Translations under genes and position numbers: made by a program
Source: Bacteroides sp. CAG:1076
GTDB taxonomy: Bacteria > Bacteroidota > Bacteroidia > Bacteroidales > Bacteroidaceae
Direction of reading: 5' to 3'
NCBI GenBank assembly: GCA_000436795.1
Contig: HF993287.1
Coordinates: 1 to 64,000, forward strand
Length of the DNA: 64,000 bases
Notes under the pieces: model-generated
What the model saw: only the letters and a program-made list of their open reading frames with translations
The model's database searches: none
Told to the model about the DNA's origin: nothing
Shown here: piece by piece, positions 1-8,052 of the stretch
How the letters are laid out: each line of letters starts with the position of its first letter
How positions within the stretch are numbered: position 1 is the first letter of the stretch

Positions 1-1
1 T

Positions 2-916
2 AAGGGCTTGTCAAAAACAAAGGAAAGTGTTTTTGGGAAGATAGCTCGTGCTGTGGCTGGAAAGTCTAAAGTGGACGATGAAGTGTTGGATAATCTGGAA
101 GAGGTCTTGATTACTTCGGATGTGGGTGTAGAAACAACATTGAAGATTATTAAGCGAATCGAAAAAAGAGTTGCTCAAGATAAGTATGTAAATACGCAGG
201 AGCTTAATAACATCTTGCGGGAAGAGATTGCCGCACTGCTTACAGAAAACAATACAGTCGATACAGAAGAGTTTACTGTGCCTGAAGGTAAGAAACCTTA
301 TGTAATAATGGTGGTAGGTGTAAATGGGGTAGGTAAAACTACGACTATCGGTAAATTGGCCTATCAGTTTAAAAAGGCTGGCAAGTCTGTTTATCTGGGG
401 GCTGCCGATACATTCCGCGCAGCGGCCGTAGAACAGCTTGTCATCTGGGGCGACCGTGTTGGAGTTCCTGTTATCAAACAGAAAATGGGTGCGGATCCGG
501 CTTCTGTCGCATTTGATACGTTGAGTTCTGCTGTCGCAAATAATGCTGATGTCGTTATTATTGATACCGCAGGACGCTTGCACAATAAAATCGGTCTGAT
601 GAATGAGTTGACCAAGATTAAGAATGTGATGCAGAAGGTTGTGCCGGATGCTCCTCATGAAATCTTGCTCGTTCTTGACGGATCGACCGGACAGAATGCT
701 TTTGAGCAGGCAAAACAGTTTACACTGGCTACAGAGGTGAACGCTATGGCAATTACGAAGCTGGATGGAACTGCTAAGGGAGGAGTTGTGATAGGTATCT
801 CCGATCAGTTTAAAATACCTGTGAAATATATCGGTTTGGGCGAGGGTATTGAAGATTTGCAGATATTCCGTCGTCGGGAGTTTGTTGATTCATTGTTTGG
901 AACAGCTAATAAATGA
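2..916 (+). CDS. ftsY: Signal recognition particle receptor FtsY (5' end outside window)
   Basis: FtsY is the membrane-associated GTPase that receives SRP-ribosome complexes for co-translational membrane insertion. The SRP54-type helical N domain is followed by the GTPase: P-loop GVNGVGKTTT (about nt 317-346), DTAGR and the TKLDG guanine-specificity motif, then the usual C-terminal GLGEGIEDL. The frame is open to the left edge and reads Lys-Gly-Leu before SKTKES, as expected for Bacteroides FtsY, so the TTG at nt 8 is not the start; about 15-20 residues lie upstream of the window. The stop overlaps the rimO start (ATGA), suggesting translational coupling. No odd features. Confidence 0.96.
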   Translation, partial: KGLSKTKESVFGKIARAVAGKSKVDDEVLDNLEEVLITSDVGVETTLKIIKRIEKRVAQDKYVNTQELNNILREEIAALLTENNTVDTEEFTVPEGKKPYVIMVVGVNGVGKTTTIGKLAYQFKKAGKSVYLGAADTFRAAAVEQLVIWGDRVGVPVIKQKMGADPASVAFDTLSSAVANNADVVIIDTAGRLHNKIGLMNELTKIKNVMQKVVPDAPHEILLVLDGSTGQNAFEQAKQFTLATEVNAMAITKLDGTAKGGVVIGISDQFKIPVKYIGLGEGIEDLQIFRRREFVDSLFGTANK

Positions 917-2211
917 GAAAAAATACAATAGATATTATTACCTTAGGGTGCTCTAAAAATCTGGTCGATTCGGAAAAGCTGATGAAACAGCTTGAGGCGA
1001 ATGGCTATAAGGTGACGCATGATAGTGAAAATCCTCAAGGGGAAATTGCAGTTATAAATACGTGTGGATTTATTGGCGATGCGAAGGAAGAGTCTATCAA
1101 TATGATTCTTGAGTTTTGTCAGGCTAAGGAAGAAGGACGTTTAAAGAAACTTTATGTAATGGGATGCTTGTCTGAACGTTACTTGAAGGAACTGCAGGTG
1201 GAAATTCCTCAGGTTGATAAATTTTATGGTAAATTTAACTGGAATGAGTTGCTTGCCGACTTGGGTAAGACTTATCAGTCTGATTATGCTATTGAACGTC
1301 ATCTGACGACTCCTAAACATTATGCGTATCTGAAAATATCGGAAGGATGCGATCGTAAATGTTCGTATTGTGCTATTCCTATCATTACAGGAAAACATGT
1401 TTCTCGTCCGATGGAGGAGATTTTAGACGAAGTCCGTTTGCTGGTTTCCGAAGGCGTGAAAGAATTTCAGGTCATTGCGCAGGAGTTGACTTATTATGGC
1501 GTAGATTTGTATAAGAAACAGATGCTGCCGGAATTGATAGAACGTATGGCTGAAATTCCGGGTGTGAAATGGATTCGTTTGCATTATGCTTATCCGGCGC
1601 ATTTCCCGAAAGATCTTTTCCGCGTGATGCGTGAACACGATAATGTGTGCAAATATATGGATATTGCCTTGCAGCATATTAGCGATAATATGTTGACGAG
1701 AATGCGTCGCCATGTGACGAAGGAGGAAACGTATCAGCTGATTGAGGAGTTCCGTAAGGAGGTTCCGGGAATTCATTTGCGTACAACGCTGATGGTAGGA
1801 CATCCCGGGGAAACAGAACAGGACTTCGAGGAACTGAAAGAATTTGTACGCAAGGCGCGTTTCGACCGTATGGGGGCATTTGCCTATTCGGAAGAAGAAG
1901 GCACTTATTCGGCAAAACATTATAAGGATGATGTTCCGCAAGAGGTGAAGCAGAAGCGCTTGGATGAGATTATGAGCATTCAGCAGGAGATTTCGAATGA
2001 GTTAAGTCATAATAAAATCGGTAAGGAGTTTAAAGTAATCATCGACCGTAAGGAAGGGGATTATTACATTGGACGTACTGAATTTGACTCGCCGGAGGTT
2101 GATCCTGAAGTTTTGATTAAAGATGAAGGAAAGTTGTTGCGGACGGGCTCGTTCCATCGTGTGAAAATATATGATGCGGATGATTTTGATCTGTATGCAA
2201 CATTAGTATAA
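913..2211 (+). CDS. rimO: Ribosomal protein S12 methylthiotransferase RimO
   Basis: A radical-SAM enzyme that adds a methylthio group to a conserved aspartate of ribosomal protein S12. The N-terminal MTTase domain has the three cluster cysteines Cys13, Cys51 and Cys85. The radical-SAM motif CxxxCxxC is at Cys146/150/153 (CDRKCSYC), and a TRAM domain forms the C-terminus (about 370-432). The 432-residue length is usual. It overlaps ftsY by 4 nt and is followed after 25 nt by an HU gene, so it belongs to the ftsY operon. RimO rather than MiaB or MtaB is indicated by the TLGCSKNxVDSE N-terminus. Confidence 0.96.
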   Translation: MRKNTIDIITLGCSKNLVDSEKLMKQLEANGYKVTHDSENPQGEIAVINTCGFIGDAKEESINMILEFCQAKEEGRLKKLYVMGCLSERYLKELQVEIPQVDKFYGKFNWNELLADLGKTYQSDYAIERHLTTPKHYAYLKISEGCDRKCSYCAIPIITGKHVSRPMEEILDEVRLLVSEGVKEFQVIAQELTYYGVDLYKKQMLPELIERMAEIPGVKWIRLHYAYPAHFPKDLFRVMREHDNVCKYMDIALQHISDNMLTRMRRHVTKEETYQLIEEFRKEVPGIHLRTTLMVGHPGETEQDFEELKEFVRKARFDRMGAFAYSEEEGTYSAKHYKDDVPQEVKQKRLDEIMSIQQEISNELSHNKIGKEFKVIIDRKEGDYYIGRTEFDSPEVDPEVLIKDEGKLLRTGSFHRVKIYDADDFDLYATLV

Positions 2212-2236
2212 TTAATTTTATTGTGGAGCGGACGAC

Positions 2237-2527
2237 ATGAACAATAAAGAATTGACAGGCGAATTGTCACGCCGCTTGGGATATACCAATAAGGATGCTT
2301 CGCGTTTGTTGGCATCGGTAACGGCTATTATGGGAGAGGAGTTGCAGGAAGGTAAAACGATTGCAATTCAGAATTTCGGAACGTTTGAAGTTCGGAAAAA
2401 GATGGAACGTATTACGGTAAATCCTGTTACCAAGCAACGATTTCTGGTCCCTCCGAAATTGATTTTGAATTTTAAGCCGAGTCCGGTATGGAAGGAACGG
2501 CTAAAGAATACTCTGGGTAATGAGTGA
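2237..2527 (+). CDS. HU family DNA-binding protein
   Basis: A 96-residue nucleoid-associated protein of the HU/IHF fold. Visible landmarks are the N-terminal helical dimerisation part (NKELTGELSRRLGYTNKDA), the NFGTFEV beta-hairpin turn and a basic arm segment with PVTKQR, where the usual RNPxT is replaced by VNPVTKQ. It probably works as a homodimer or with the HU domain of the next gene, whose start codon it overlaps by 8 nt. The overlap means the two products are likely made in coupled amounts. Which HU paralogue this is cannot be told from sequence alone. Confidence 0.93.
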   Translation: MNNKELTGELSRRLGYTNKDASRLLASVTAIMGEELQEGKTIAIQNFGTFEVRKKMERITVNPVTKQRFLVPPKLILNFKPSPVWKERLKNTLGNE

Positions 2528-3713
2528 TAAGTTCACACAGCAAGACTTGGCTGATTTGTTGGCACAACGCCATGAAATGGAGCAGGCAGATGCAGAAGCA
2601 TTTGTAAAGACTCTGTTTGCCCTGATCGAAGAGTCTATAGAAACGGACAAATATGTAAAGATCAAAGGCTTAGGAACGTTTAAGCTGATAGATGTTGATG
2701 CTCGTGAAAGTATAGATGTCAATACCGGAGAGCGGATTGAAATACAAGGGCATTCACGTATCTCGTTTACGCCGGATTCTTGGATGAGAGAAACGGTAAA
2801 TAAGCCTTTCGAGCATTTTGAAACCGTACTGCTGAACGAAGGTACTCGGTTTGATGATATGGATGAAGTTTCTTCATTGGACGAGGATGTTGATGCGTCG
2901 GAAGAAGAAATCGGCGAAGGTGTTTCTTTGCCGGATGCAAACAGTAATTCTGAAATGGAGGAAGCTGAAGAGGAAAAAGCCAATCAAGAAAAACTTGTAC
3001 CGGAAGAAGCTGATGGCAATAAGGTCGTGCCTGATAGTCCTCAGAAGGAGCCCGATAGTGAGACGACAGAACCTGTATCTGAAAAAGCGGAAAAGCCTGA
3101 AGATGAAACGGCAGAACCTGTACAGAAGGTCACCGAATCTATACATGAAGATTTGGAGCCTGCCGTAGGAAAAAAGATATTCCGTTTTCCTTGGTGTATG
3201 GTTGCTACAGTGTTATTGGTGGGTGTTATTCTGGGAGGTATTATTGTATGGAGTATTTTTTCAGGAAGAAGATACATTCCAGAATCTGTTGTCCATATGC
3301 TTATGGAAAAGGAAACTGTACCCCTGAATAAGGATACTGTCGGTATACGCTCAGACTTGGAGAAGGATAGTATATTGCCGGTTAAACAGATTCCTGCGGT
3401 TCAGCAAGATACCGTTCGCGAGGTCGTTGCTCAGGTAAAGCCGGATGAAGAAAAACAACAGTTGCCTACCGTTGTCAAACGGGAAACTTTGGCTGATACT
3501 GTTGAATATATGATTACAGGTACACGCTCTACTTATACCATAAAATCGGGTGAAAGCCTGGTTCGTGTTGCGCTGAAGTTTTATGGTAATAAGAAGTTGT
3601 GGCCCTATCTGGTACAATATAATAAGGATATCATTAAAGATGCGGATGTAGTACCGGTTGGTACGACTATTCGCATACCGGAGCTTACTCCAAAAGAAAT
3701 GAATAGAAAATAG
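2520..3713 (+). CDS. HU-domain protein with transmembrane helix and C-terminal LysM domain
   Basis: Four parts can be seen in 397 residues. Residues 1-90 form an HU/IHF-like DNA-binding domain (KIKGLGTFKL hairpin). Residues about 105-215 are a low-complexity acidic Glu/Pro/Asp-rich linker. Residues about 226-248 are a single hydrophobic membrane helix flanked by KK/R and RR. Residues about 339-390 are a LysM domain (YTIKSGESL ... WPYLVQYN ... IRIPEL), which in other proteins binds peptidoglycan. There is no signal peptide before the HU domain, so the simplest topology is HU in the cytoplasm and LysM in the periplasm. It overlaps the preceding HU gene by 8 nt. The function is not established; a nucleoid-to-wall tether or a DNA-sensing envelope protein is inference. 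Confidence 0.9.
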   Translation: MSDKFTQQDLADLLAQRHEMEQADAEAFVKTLFALIEESIETDKYVKIKGLGTFKLIDVDARESIDVNTGERIEIQGHSRISFTPDSWMRETVNKPFEHFETVLLNEGTRFDDMDEVSSLDEDVDASEEEIGEGVSLPDANSNSEMEEAEEEKANQEKLVPEEADGNKVVPDSPQKEPDSETTEPVSEKAEKPEDETAEPVQKVTESIHEDLEPAVGKKIFRFPWCMVATVLLVGVILGGIIVWSIFSGRRYIPESVVHMLMEKETVPLNKDTVGIRSDLEKDSILPVKQIPAVQQDTVREVVAQVKPDEEKQQLPTVVKRETLADTVEYMITGTRSTYTIKSGESLVRVALKFYGNKKLWPYLVQYNKDIIKDADVVPVGTTIRIPELTPKEMNRK

Positions 3714-3770
3714 GAGGAATAGGACAATGTTATTTTTTAAATATCTTTAGTCCAATAAGACTTAAACGAA

Positions 3771-3810
3771 AGAAGCAACTAATTTTTTTTAATAAAAATT
3801 AGTTGCTTCT
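3771..3810. terminator. Perfect 17-bp inverted repeat between the LysM gene and the bat operon
   Basis: The arms 3771-3787 and 3794-3810 are perfectly complementary, with a 6-nt loop. The structure is AT-rich apart from a GAAGCAAC core. It sits 57 nt after the HU/LysM stop and could end that operon in either direction, although no clear T-run follows on the + strand. Its right arm overlaps the proposed -33 box of the moxR promoter, so an operator role is also possible. Confidence 0.55.
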
Positions 3811-3833
3811 GTTAATATAATGCCGTACTTTTG
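3802..3833 (+). promoter_or_regulatory. Candidate Bacteroides-type promoter of the bat operon
   Basis: A perfect -7 element TACTTTTG (3826-3833) matches TAnnTTTG. GTTG at 3802-3805 matches the TTTG -33 element at 3 of 4 bases with 20-nt spacing. Transcription would start near nt 3840, about 64 nt before the moxR start codon. Confidence 0.65.
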
Positions 3834-3903
3834 GGTTCGATTAAAAAAAGGTCAGTTGACCAATTGATAAAATTGCATATTTGAAACATAAAAATAAAAA
3901 ATT

Positions 3904-4899
3904 ATGGCTGAAGCTATTGACATTCGTGAATTGAACGAACGCATTGAACGTCAGAGTGCATTCGTGACCAATCTGATGGCTGGTATGGACCAGGTAATTG
4001 TAGGTCAAAAACATTTGGTAGAATCATTATTGATCGGCTTATTGGCCGACGGACATATTTTGCTGGAAGGTGTTCCGGGATTGGCAAAGACATTGGCCAT
4101 TAAGACCTTGGCTTCGTTGATTGACTCTAAGTATAGTCGTATTCAGTTTACTCCCGACTTACTTCCTGCCGATGTGCTTGGTACAATGATATACAGCCAG
4201 AAAGATGAACAGTTCGTTACAAAGAAAGGTCCTATCTTTGCAAACTTCGTATTGGCTGATGAAATAAACCGTGCGCCGGCTAAGGTACAAAGTGCTTTGC
4301 TGGAAGCTATGCAGGAGCGTCAGGTTACATTGAGCAAGGATACTTTCCGTTTACCTGATCCATTCCTTGTAATGGCAACTCAGAACCCGATTGAACAGGA
4401 AGGTACATATCCGCTTCCTGAAGCACAAGTCGACCGTTTCATGCTGAAGGTAATTATCGACTATCCAAAGCTGGAAGAAGAAAAGAAGATTATCCGTCAG
4501 AACATTTCAGGTAATAAAACTGAAGTTCGTCCTATCTTGAAAGCTGAAGATATTCTGGAAGCACGTAAAGTGGTTTGTCAGGTATACTTGGATGAGAAGA
4601 TAGAGCAGTACATTGCTGATATTGTATTTGCAACTCGTTATCCTGAAAAATATGACTTGAAAGATTTGAAGGGTCTGATCAGCTTCGGAGGTTCTCCGCG
4701 TGCTTCTATCAATTTAGCCTTGGCTGCCCGCAGTTATGCTTTCATTAAACGTCGTGGATACGTTATTCCTGAGGATGTACGTGCTGTTGCACATGATGTG
4801 CTTCGTCACCGTATCGGCTTGACATATGAAGCCGAAGCAACCAATGTTACTTCCGACGAGATAGTAAGTAAGATATTGAACAAGGTCGAAGTGCCCTGA
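3904..4899 (+). CDS. MoxR-family AAA+ ATPase (bat operon)
   Basis: An AAA+ ATPase of the MoxR class (331 aa). Walker A is GVPGLAKT (residues 56-63), Walker B is in VLADEINRAP (about 115-124), and sensor-type residues occur in MATQNPIEQEGTYPLPEAQ. MoxR ATPases act as chaperones that work with VWA-domain proteins, and five such partner genes follow directly. It is the first gene of the bat operon and the only one with a recognisable promoter in front of it. The 109-nt gap to the next gene (start taken at 5054: 154 nt) contains a stem-loop. The exact client is unknown. Confidence 0.94.
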   Translation: MAEAIDIRELNERIERQSAFVTNLMAGMDQVIVGQKHLVESLLIGLLADGHILLEGVPGLAKTLAIKTLASLIDSKYSRIQFTPDLLPADVLGTMIYSQKDEQFVTKKGPIFANFVLADEINRAPAKVQSALLEAMQERQVTLSKDTFRLPDPFLVMATQNPIEQEGTYPLPEAQVDRFMLKVIIDYPKLEEEKKIIRQNISGNKTEVRPILKAEDILEARKVVCQVYLDEKIEQYIADIVFATRYPEKYDLKDLKGLISFGGSPRASINLALAARSYAFIKRRGYVIPEDVRAVAHDVLRHRIGLTYEAEATNVTSDEIVSKILNKVEVP

Positions 4900-4921
4900 T
4901 TCGTCTGAAAGAATAAGACAT

Positions 4922-4957
4922 AGCCTGAATGATTGTGTATATTCAATTGTTCAGGCT
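4922..4957 (+). other. Stem-loop between moxR and the DUF58 gene
   Basis: A 14-bp RNA stem (AGCCTGAA...TTCAGGCT, continued inward through two G-U pairs) with an 8-nt loop. No T-run follows, so it does not look like an intrinsic terminator. It is better explained as an mRNA processing or stabilising structure that lets moxR be expressed differently from the genes below. Confidence 0.5.
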
Positions 4958-5053
4958 CCAATTATACATGGCATACAGAGCATACAGAGAAAAGATGTCA
5001 TGTAAAAAATGGTATATTTTGCTTTGGTTGTCCGAAGCGTAATCCAAGAAAGA

Positions 5054-5923
5054 ATGGAAACAAGTGAACTATTAAAACGCGTTCGTCAGATTGAAATAAA
5101 GACACGAGGGCTTTCCAGCAATATTTTTGCTGGACAGTACCACTCGGCTTTCAAGGGCAGAGGTATGGCATTCTCCGAAGTGCGCGAATATCAGTATGGA
5201 GATGATGTGCGCGATATAGACTGGAATGTAACTGCTCGCTTTGACAAACCATTCATAAAGGTGTTCGAAGAGGAACGTGAGCTGACCGTCATGCTGTTGA
5301 TTGATGTGTCGAATAGTCTGGACTTTGGTACAGTCAAGCAGCTTAAGAAGAGTATGGTTACGGAAATTGCTGCGACATTGGCCTTTTCGGCTATTCAGAA
5401 TAATGATAAGATTGGAGTAATATTTTTTTCCGATCGTATTGAGAAGTTTATCCCTCCCAAGAAAGGACGTAAACATATTTTGTATATTATTCGTGAACTG
5501 CTTGACTTTAAACCGGAAAGTACTCGTACGAATATCCAGTGTGCTATTGAATATCTGACGAATGTTTTGAAGAAACGTTGTACGGCATTTATGCTGAGTG
5601 ACTTTATTGATGAACGAGATTTTCAGAATGCATTGACTATAGCCAACCGGAAACATGATGTTGTGGCTTTGCAGGTATACGATCGTCGTCTGGAGGAACT
5701 CCCGGATGTAGGTTTAATGAAGGTGAAAGATGCTGAAACGGGACATGAGCAATGGATTGATACTTCTTCCAAAGCTTTGCGTAATGCGCATCATGAATGG
5801 TGGAAAGCCCGTCAGCAGAAGTTGCACGACATATTTACGCATAGCAACGTCGATTCAGTTTCGGTACGTACCGACCAAGATTACGTAAAAGCATTGCTTA
5901 ATTTGTTTGCTAAACGAAACTAA
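5054..5923 (+). CDS. DUF58 / VWA-like protein of the bat operon
   Basis: A 289-residue DUF58 protein. The family signature region FAGQYHSAFKGRGMAFSEVREYQYGDDVRDIDW is followed by a VWA-like domain with an intact MIDAS-type DxSxS (IDVSNS). The frame is open 45 nt further upstream, but METSELLKRVRQIEIKTR is the conserved N-terminus and the codon at 5054 follows the purine-rich AAGAAAGA, so this start is preferred. It has no signal peptide and probably sits in the cytoplasm as the direct partner of MoxR. The next start codon lies 8 nt after its stop. Confidence 0.93.
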   Translation: METSELLKRVRQIEIKTRGLSSNIFAGQYHSAFKGRGMAFSEVREYQYGDDVRDIDWNVTARFDKPFIKVFEEERELTVMLLIDVSNSLDFGTVKQLKKSMVTEIAATLAFSAIQNNDKIGVIFFSDRIEKFIPPKKGRKHILYIIRELLDFKPESTRTNIQCAIEYLTNVLKKRCTAFMLSDFIDERDFQNALTIANRKHDVVALQVYDRRLEELPDVGLMKVKDAETGHEQWIDTSSKALRNAHHEWWKARQQKLHDIFTHSNVDSVSVRTDQDYVKALLNLFAKRN

Positions 5924-5931
5924 AAAGGAAT

Positions 5932-7020
5932 ATGAAATACTATAAGAAATATCTGAAAGCGTTGTGGGTTGCTTTATTTTTGTTTATATCCATGCCGGGT
6001 ATAAAAGCACAGGTCACCGTGGAAGCTACTATTGATCCTTTACAGCTTCTGATAGGTGAACAGGCGAAAATAAAGCTTCAGGTAAGCATGGATGCAAATC
6101 AGAAATTACGTTTGCCATTGCTGCGTGATACACTGGTCACAGGGGTAGAGATATTAGATGTTGCAAAGCCTGATACTCAGCTATTAAATAATGACAAGCG
6201 CTGGTTGATTTCTCAGGAATATACAATTACCTCATTCGATTCGGCGTTATATTACCTGCCTCCTTTTGAAGTTTTTGTAAATGACAAGCCTTATCGTTCG
6301 AAAGCGTTGGCTTTGAAAGTTTATTCAGTTCCCGTTGATACCTTGCATCCTGATCAGTTCTTTGGTCCGAAAGATATCCGAGAGGTACCTATTACATGGA
6401 ATGATATTGCTCCTTTGGTATATTGTGGATTAGCTATGCTCATATTGGGAGCCGCAGCTGTGTTCTTTATCATCCGTTATCGCGATAATAAGCCTATTAT
6501 CAAGATTATCAAGATAGAACCTAAGTTGCCTCCTCATCAGGCTGCTATGAAGAAAATCGAAGAGATTAAGGCTGACAAGCAGGTACAGCGTGAAGATCCG
6601 AAGTTGTATTATACAGAACTGACCGAGGTCTTGCGAACATATATTAAAGAACGGTTTGGATTCAATGCGCTGGAAATGACTTCTTCGGAAATCATCGAAC
6701 ACTTACTGCAAGTAAAGGATCAGCAGTCCATCAACGATTTGAAAAGTTTGTTTGAGACAGCCGACCTCGTAAAATTTGCTAAGCACGCTCCGATGATGAA
6801 TGAAAATGACATGAATCTGGTTAATGCAGTCGATTTTATCAATCAAACTAAGGTAGAAGAAGATCCGAATGCGAAGAAAGAGCCTACAGAAATCAGGGTG
6901 GAGGAAAAGCGTTCAAAGCAAGGACGCATCATCTTGCTGTGCAGTATTACTGTGGTAAGTATAGGTGCCGTGGTTTGTCTGTATTTGGTTATCTGTCACA
7001 TTATCGACCTCTTTTTTTAA
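5932..7020 (+). CDS. Bat operon membrane protein with BatD-like periplasmic domain
   Basis: A 362-residue protein with a signal peptide (1-26, ending IKA), a periplasmic beta-rich domain (30-150), a transmembrane helix (about 160-184), a cytoplasmic helical segment resembling the C-terminal part of BatD (YYTELTEVLRTYIKERFGFNALEMTSSEI, about 224-255), and a second hydrophobic helix near the C-terminus (about 331-360). This layout repeats that of the much larger BatD downstream. Its place between DUF58 and batA is the usual one in Bacteroidetes. Its biochemical role is unknown; assembly or anchoring of the VWA complex is inference. Confidence 0.85.
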   Translation: MKYYKKYLKALWVALFLFISMPGIKAQVTVEATIDPLQLLIGEQAKIKLQVSMDANQKLRLPLLRDTLVTGVEILDVAKPDTQLLNNDKRWLISQEYTITSFDSALYYLPPFEVFVNDKPYRSKALALKVYSVPVDTLHPDQFFGPKDIREVPITWNDIAPLVYCGLAMLILGAAAVFFIIRYRDNKPIIKIIKIEPKLPPHQAAMKKIEEIKADKQVQREDPKLYYTELTEVLRTYIKERFGFNALEMTSSEIIEHLLQVKDQQSINDLKSLFETADLVKFAKHAPMMNENDMNLVNAVDFINQTKVEEDPNAKKEPTEIRVEEKRSKQGRIILLCSITVVSIGAVVCLYLVICHIIDLFF

Positions 7021-7040
7021 CGTTTAACATGTAAGGAACT

Positions 7041-8039
7041 ATGATTTTTGCAAATCTGGAATATCTGTTTTTATTACTTCTGCTCATTCCATACATTGTA
7101 TGGTATTTTATGCGCAGAAAGAAGACAGAGCCTACCATGCAGGTTTCTACGACCCGCATGTATATGAATGCACCAAAGAGTTGGAAGGTATATCTTCTGC
7201 ATGCTCCTTTTGTCTTAAGGATCGTGACGTTTGTTATGATTGTACTGGTTTTGGCACGTCCTCAAACAACAGATAACTGGCAGAATACTGAGATAGAAGG
7301 TATTGATATTATGCTGGCTGTCGATGTTTCGACCAGTATGCTTGCGGAAGATTTGAAGCCGAATCGTCTGGAAGCCGCAAAGCAGGTAGCTGCTGAGTTT
7401 ATAAATGGACGTCCAAATGATAATATCGGTTTGACTATTTTTGCAGGAGAGGCCTTTACACAATGTCCACTTACCGTAGATCATGGAGTCTTGCTAAATT
7501 TATTCAATAGTATAAAAGGTGATATAGCCCAGCGTGGACTTATCGAGGATGGTACAGCTATTGGTATGGGGCTGGCAAATGCTATTAGCCGCTTGAAAGA
7601 TAGTAAGGCAAAATCGAAGGTAATTATTCTTTTGACAGATGGTAGTAATAACCGAGGAGATATTTCTCCGTTGACAGCAGCCGAAATTGCTAAGCAGTTC
7701 GGTATTCGTATTTATACGATTGGAGTCGGCACGAACGGAACCGCTCCTTATCCGATGCAAACATATGCTGGCGTTCAATATGTCAATGTTCCCGTCGAAA
7801 TAGATGAGCAGACTTTGACGCAGATTGCAGGTACTACGAATGGAAATTATTTCCGTGCAACCAGCAATTCTAAACTGGAGGAAGTTTACAAGGAAATCGA
7901 TAAACTGGAAAAGACAAAACTGAATGTCAAGGAGTTCAGTAAACGAGAAGAAGCTTATACGACCTTTGCTCTGGTAGCATTCTTCTGTATTTTGTTGGAA
8001 ATATTGCTGCGTAATACAGTATTAAAGAAAATACCTTAA
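7041..8039 (+). CDS. batA: Aerotolerance protein BatA (VWA domain)
   Basis: A VWA protein of 332 residues. Membrane helices lie near 6-22 and 57-74, a VWA domain begins at about residue 90 with an intact MIDAS (DVSTS, 95-99; later TDGSNNRGD), and a C-terminal membrane helix follows (about 305-325). It is probably anchored in the inner membrane. In Bacteroides the bat genes were described as affecting survival under oxygen; their molecular function is still unclear. It is followed after 13 nt by a paralogue (batB) with the same plan. Confidence 0.93.
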   Translation: MIFANLEYLFLLLLLIPYIVWYFMRRKKTEPTMQVSTTRMYMNAPKSWKVYLLHAPFVLRIVTFVMIVLVLARPQTTDNWQNTEIEGIDIMLAVDVSTSMLAEDLKPNRLEAAKQVAAEFINGRPNDNIGLTIFAGEAFTQCPLTVDHGVLLNLFNSIKGDIAQRGLIEDGTAIGMGLANAISRLKDSKAKSKVIILLTDGSNNRGDISPLTAAEIAKQFGIRIYTIGVGTNGTAPYPMQTYAGVQYVNVPVEIDEQTLTQIAGTTNGNYFRATSNSKLEEVYKEIDKLEKTKLNVKEFSKREEAYTTFALVAFFCILLEILLRNTVLKKIP

Positions 8040-8052
8040 AACCAAGAATATT

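Noticed and set aside
8-10. TTG as start codon of ftsY
   Set aside because: The frame is open to the window edge and reads Lys-Gly-Leu, matching the family, so the gene is cut by the window.
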